Shown here piece by piece: positions 61,529 through 64,000 of a stretch of 64,000 bases of DNA (position 1 is its first letter; each line of letters begins with the position of its first letter). The notes beneath the pieces were generated by a model. That model did not search any database, had not been told where the DNA came from, and was given only the letters and a program-made list of their open reading frames with translations. Origin of the DNA: Halospina sp040196175. GTDB lineage: Bacteria; Pseudomonadota; Gammaproteobacteria; Pseudomonadales; Oleiphilaceae. The DNA lies in NCBI RefSeq assembly GCF_040196175.1, contig NZ_JBEFNF010000001.1, positions 1,178,001-1,242,000 on the forward strand, read 5' to 3'. Position numbers and translations under genes: made by a program.

Positions 61529-63124
61529 TTAGAACTGGTTCATGGTGTTGTCTTTACCACCCGCCTTCAGGGCTGCTTCGCCCGCGAAGTACTCCTTGTG
61601 GTCGTCACCGATGTTGGAGCCGGCCATATCCTGGTGCTTGACGCAGGCCAGACCCTTACGGATCTCCTGGCGCTGTACGTCGCGCACATAAGCCAGCATA
61701 CCTTCCTCACCGAAGTAGCCCTTGGCCAGGTTGTCCGTGGACAGGGCCGCGGTGTGATAGGTCGGCAGCGTGATGAGGTGGTGGAAGATGCCCGCGTGCT
61801 GGGAGCCGTCCCTCTGGAAGTTCTGGGTCCAGCGGTCAGCTTCGGCAGCCAGCTCAGTGTCGTCGTACTTGCTGTTCATCAGATCAGCACGGTCGTACTG
61901 GGATACGTCCCTGCCTTCTTCTTTCCATGCATCAAACACTTGCTGACGGAAGTTCAGAGTCCAGTTGAACGACGGGCTGTTGTTATAGACCAGCTTGGCA
62001 TCCGGAACCTCTTCCTTGATGCGGTTGACCATGCCCGCGATCTGGCCGACATGCGGCTTCTCGGTTTCGATCCACAGCAGATCCGCGCCGTTTTTCAGGC
62101 TGGTGATACAGTCCAGAACCACGCGATCTTCGCCAGTGCCTTCCTGGAACTCGTACAGACCGTTGGGGAGACGTACCGGCTTGTGCAGCTCGCCCTTCTT
62201 CTTGATGACCATGTCACCTTCCAGAACGTCCTCGGCGGACTTGACCGGCTCGGTCTTCAGGTAACTGGTGTACGTGGCCGCGAGATCGCCGGGCTCTTGG
62301 GAAACCGGAATCTTGTGGGTCAGGCCAGCGCCCAGGGAATCGGTACGCGCAACGATGACACCGTCTTCAACACCCAGCTCGAGGAATGCGTAGCGAACCG
62401 CGTTGATCTTGGCGATGAAGTCCTCGTGCGGGCAGGTCACCTTGCCGGCCTGGTGGCCGCACTGCTTGGCGTCGGATACCTGGTTCTCGATCTGGATGGC
62501 GCAGGCGCCCGCCTCGATCATCTTCTTGGACAGCAGGTAGGTCGCTTCTTCGTTACCGAAACCGGCATCGATGTCTGCAATGATCGGAACAACGTGGGTC
62601 TCGAAGTTGTCGATCTTATCGATCAGCTCCTGAACCTTTTTGTCATCGCCGGCTTCACGCGCTTCGTCCAGCTCGTGGAACATATGATTGAGTTCACGTG
62701 CGTCTGCCTGCTTGAGGAAAGTATAGAGTTCCTCAATGAGCGAGGGCACGGCGGTCTTCTCATGCATGGACTGGTCCGGCAGCGGGCCAAACTCGGAACG
62801 CATAGCCGCAACCATCCACCCGGAAAGGTACAGGTAGCTGCGCTTGGTGGTGCCGTGATGGCGCTTAACGGCCATCATCTTCTGTTGGCCGACAAACCCA
62901 TGCCAGCAACCCAGAGACTGGGTGTACTTGCTGTGGTCCTTATCATACTCGGCCATGTCTTCACGCATGAGCTTTGCGGTGTAACGCGCGATATCCAGCC
63001 CGGTCTGGAACCGGTTCTGGGCACGCATGCGAGCCACATACTCAGGCGTGATGTGATCCCATTTGCCGCCCTGCGACTTGCGCAGCGCCGCAGCTTCTTC
63101 AATATCCTTCATGTAGTTCGACAT
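61529..63124 (-). CDS. aceA: Isocitrate lyase
   Basis: Splits isocitrate to glyoxylate and succinate in the glyoxylate bypass, needed for growth on acetate and fatty acids. The 531-residue protein is the long Pseudomonas form; the catalytic cysteine is in DAKQCGHQAGKV (KQCGH in place of the KKCGH of E. coli). DIDAGFGNEEATY and WIETEKPHVGQI are the metal and substrate regions. ATG at 63124 follows AGGTGA. It stands alone with a terminator behind it; no malate synthase gene lies next to it. Confidence 0.96.
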   Translation of the reverse strand: MSNYMKDIEEAAALRKSQGGKWDHITPEYVARMRAQNRFQTGLDIARYTAKLMREDMAEYDKDHSKYTQSLGCWHGFVGQQKMMAVKRHHGTTKRSYLYLSGWMVAAMRSEFGPLPDQSMHEKTAVPSLIEELYTFLKQADARELNHMFHELDEAREAGDDKKVQELIDKIDNFETHVVPIIADIDAGFGNEEATYLLSKKMIEAGACAIQIENQVSDAKQCGHQAGKVTCPHEDFIAKINAVRYAFLELGVEDGVIVARTDSLGAGLTHKIPVSQEPGDLAATYTSYLKTEPVKSAEDVLEGDMVIKKKGELHKPVRLPNGLYEFQEGTGEDRVVLDCITSLKNGADLLWIETEKPHVGQIAGMVNRIKEEVPDAKLVYNNSPSFNWTLNFRQQVFDAWKEEGRDVSQYDRADLMNSKYDDTELAAEADRWTQNFQRDGSQHAGIFHHLITLPTYHTAALSTDNLAKGYFGEEGMLAYVRDVQRQEIRKGLACVKHQDMAGSNIGDDHKEYFAGEAALKAGGKDNTMNQF

Positions 63125-63246
63125 GATTCACCTATGCTTGAGGGGTGGAACAACACGATTGGTCAACGACTCCCAATTTAGGGGAACCGTACCTCGAGCG
63201 TTGATTGATTCTATCCGGATTCACTCCATAATTAAAATCAATGCAA

Positions 63247-64000
63247 TCAATTCCCACCATTTCGGGAATGAATGCTATGAGTGACTGAATAGACCCGGTA
63301 ACGGCCATCATCCGAGAACACGCGGACCGGACCTATGTAAAGCGTTAAGGGATCCTGGTAAGGCAGAAAGGCATTGGCCACGAGCCTGATCTCAGAACCT
63401 GGCTCAAGGAAGGCCGATAACTCACTGAACCAGCGGTTTATGGGGTCCAGATTCTTCTTCTGCCCCTGGTGAAAGGGGGGGTTGCTGAAAACACTGGCGT
63501 AACGGTCGGTTATGTCGGAAAGACCATCTGATGGCACCACACTCACGCCTTCCTCACCGTTTAAAGCGGCCTGGGCACAACGAAGAGCCTGCCAATGAAC
63601 GTCGGCCAGTGTCACGGTCAGCCCTGGCCAGTGGTGTCGCAGCCAGGCCCCAATCACCCCATTGCCACAAGCAAGGTCCAGCGCGGGGTCCGCGGGCTTG
63701 TCCGTCACTGTTTCAAGGAGCTGGCGGGTTCCTTCATCCAGGCGGCCTTCACTGAACACACCGGGAAGGCTGAAGAGCTCAAGCACAGCCCCCGGCGTCG
63801 CCACCCGGACAGGCTCCAGCCACTCCTCAACACGGAATGGCGGGACCACGGCTTCCGGTACCGCACACCAGAGCTGACAGTGGCGAGCATTATCCATCTT
63901 GTAGGCGCCGGGGAAACGCTCCTGGAGCTGACGGCTGCCGCGCCCAATGCCCTCGCGTTTAGCCCCCACCAACCACAGCTCTCCCCCTGGCGCCAGCTTC
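63247..64000 (-). CDS. rsmC: Ribosomal RNA small subunit methyltransferase C-like (partial, 5' end beyond window)
   Basis: The frame runs off the right edge. What is visible are the last 250 or so residues: a degenerate N-terminal methyltransferase-like part (LVGAKREGIGRGSRQL), then a Rossmann domain with LDLACGNGVIGAWL for S-adenosylmethionine and the NPPFHQG catalytic motif for guanine N2 methylation. RsmC methylates G1207 of 16S rRNA; the related RlmG (23S) shares these motifs, so the target is not certain. It is divergent-free and ends 122 bases before aceA on the same strand. Confidence 0.85.
   Translation of the reverse strand, partial: KLAPGGELWLVGAKREGIGRGSRQLQERFPGAYKMDNARHCQLWCAVPEAVVPPFRVEEWLEPVRVATPGAVLELFSLPGVFSEGRLDEGTRQLLETVTDKPADPALDLACGNGVIGAWLRHHWPGLTVTLADVHWQALRCAQAALNGEEGVSVVPSDGLSDITDRYASVFSNPPFHQGQKKNLDPINRWFSELSAFLEPGSEIRLVANAFLPYQDPLTLYIGPVRVFSDDGRYRVYSVTHSIHSRNGGN

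Noticed and set aside
61598..63181. A 527-codon open frame antisense to aceA
   Set aside because: It mirrors the whole aceA gene, has no ribosome site and no recognisable domain; it follows from codon bias in the true gene.

Overview
The window is an unbroken stretch of bacterial core chromosome from a gammaproteobacterium. I see no transposase, phage gene, CRISPR array or rRNA. Several features point to a marine or halophilic relative of Marinobacter and Pseudomonas: a complete sodium-pumping NADH:quinone reductase (nqrA-F plus nqrM), a 531-residue Pseudomonas-type isocitrate lyase, a glyceraldehyde-3-phosphate dehydrogenase with a long N-terminal extension, a PsrA-type regulator with its operators, and a gap / mfd / mtnP / nagZ / psrA gene order that I recall from Pseudomonas. 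This placement rests on gene content and order only. Coding density is very high and many starts overlap the preceding stop. GTG or TTG starts are well supported for plsX, rraA, ppsA, nqrC, gap, csiV, nagZ and the MscS-like gene. || Layout. Bases 1-9343 (minus strand) hold the fatty-acid, phospholipid and envelope block: rluC, a HAD phosphatase, sppA, yceD, rpmF, plsX, fabD, fabG, acpP, pabC, mltG and tmk. Bases 9344-12984 hold rne behind a leader of about 640 bases with several hairpins; the RNase E tail carries an 18-base tandem repeat. Bases 12994-17475 hold small stand-alone genes (YecA-like, a PHP phosphoesterase, yciI-like, an SH3/coiled-coil membrane protein, PilZ, rraA and an alpha/beta-fold protein lacking the usual serine). 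Bases 17517-20879 hold PEP synthase and, divergently, its regulatory kinase/phosphorylase. Bases 20880-27836 hold a presequence-protease-like M16 peptidase, a small membrane protein, a PEGA/MORN-repeat membrane protein, a response regulator with a C-terminal membrane anchor, and a two-domain pterin synthase-like protein. || Bases 27861-36124 hold a tRNA-Ala/tRNA-Glu unit with a clear promoter next to gltX, then a zinc-binding protein behind a Zur-like palindrome followed by dusA, transaldolase, a type I-beta DAHP synthase and a glycerophosphodiesterase, and opposite them the soluble transhydrogenase sthA. Bases 36173-44044 hold nqrM, nqrFEDCBA and gap. Bases 44185-52719 hold mfd, csiV and a minus-strand run of psrA, a cytosolic YkuD-fold protein, nagZ, an MscS-like channel and mtnP: muropeptide recycling and methylthioadenosine salvage under or beside a fatty-acid-sensing regulator. 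|| Bases 52733-60698 hold an unknown membrane protein, a CBS protein, riboflavin synthase and the glycine cleavage genes. The last are split into gcvT and the divergent gcvHP around an XRE-cupin regulator, with matching TTTCC-N4-GGAAA palindromes at both promoters. The window ends with msrA, aceA and the 3' part of an rsmC-like rRNA methyltransferase. || The most interesting items are the MORN/PEGA plus membrane-anchored response regulator pair, the split gcv locus with its inferred operators, the cytosolic YkuD protein beside nagZ, the triple psrA operator, and the structured rne leader.
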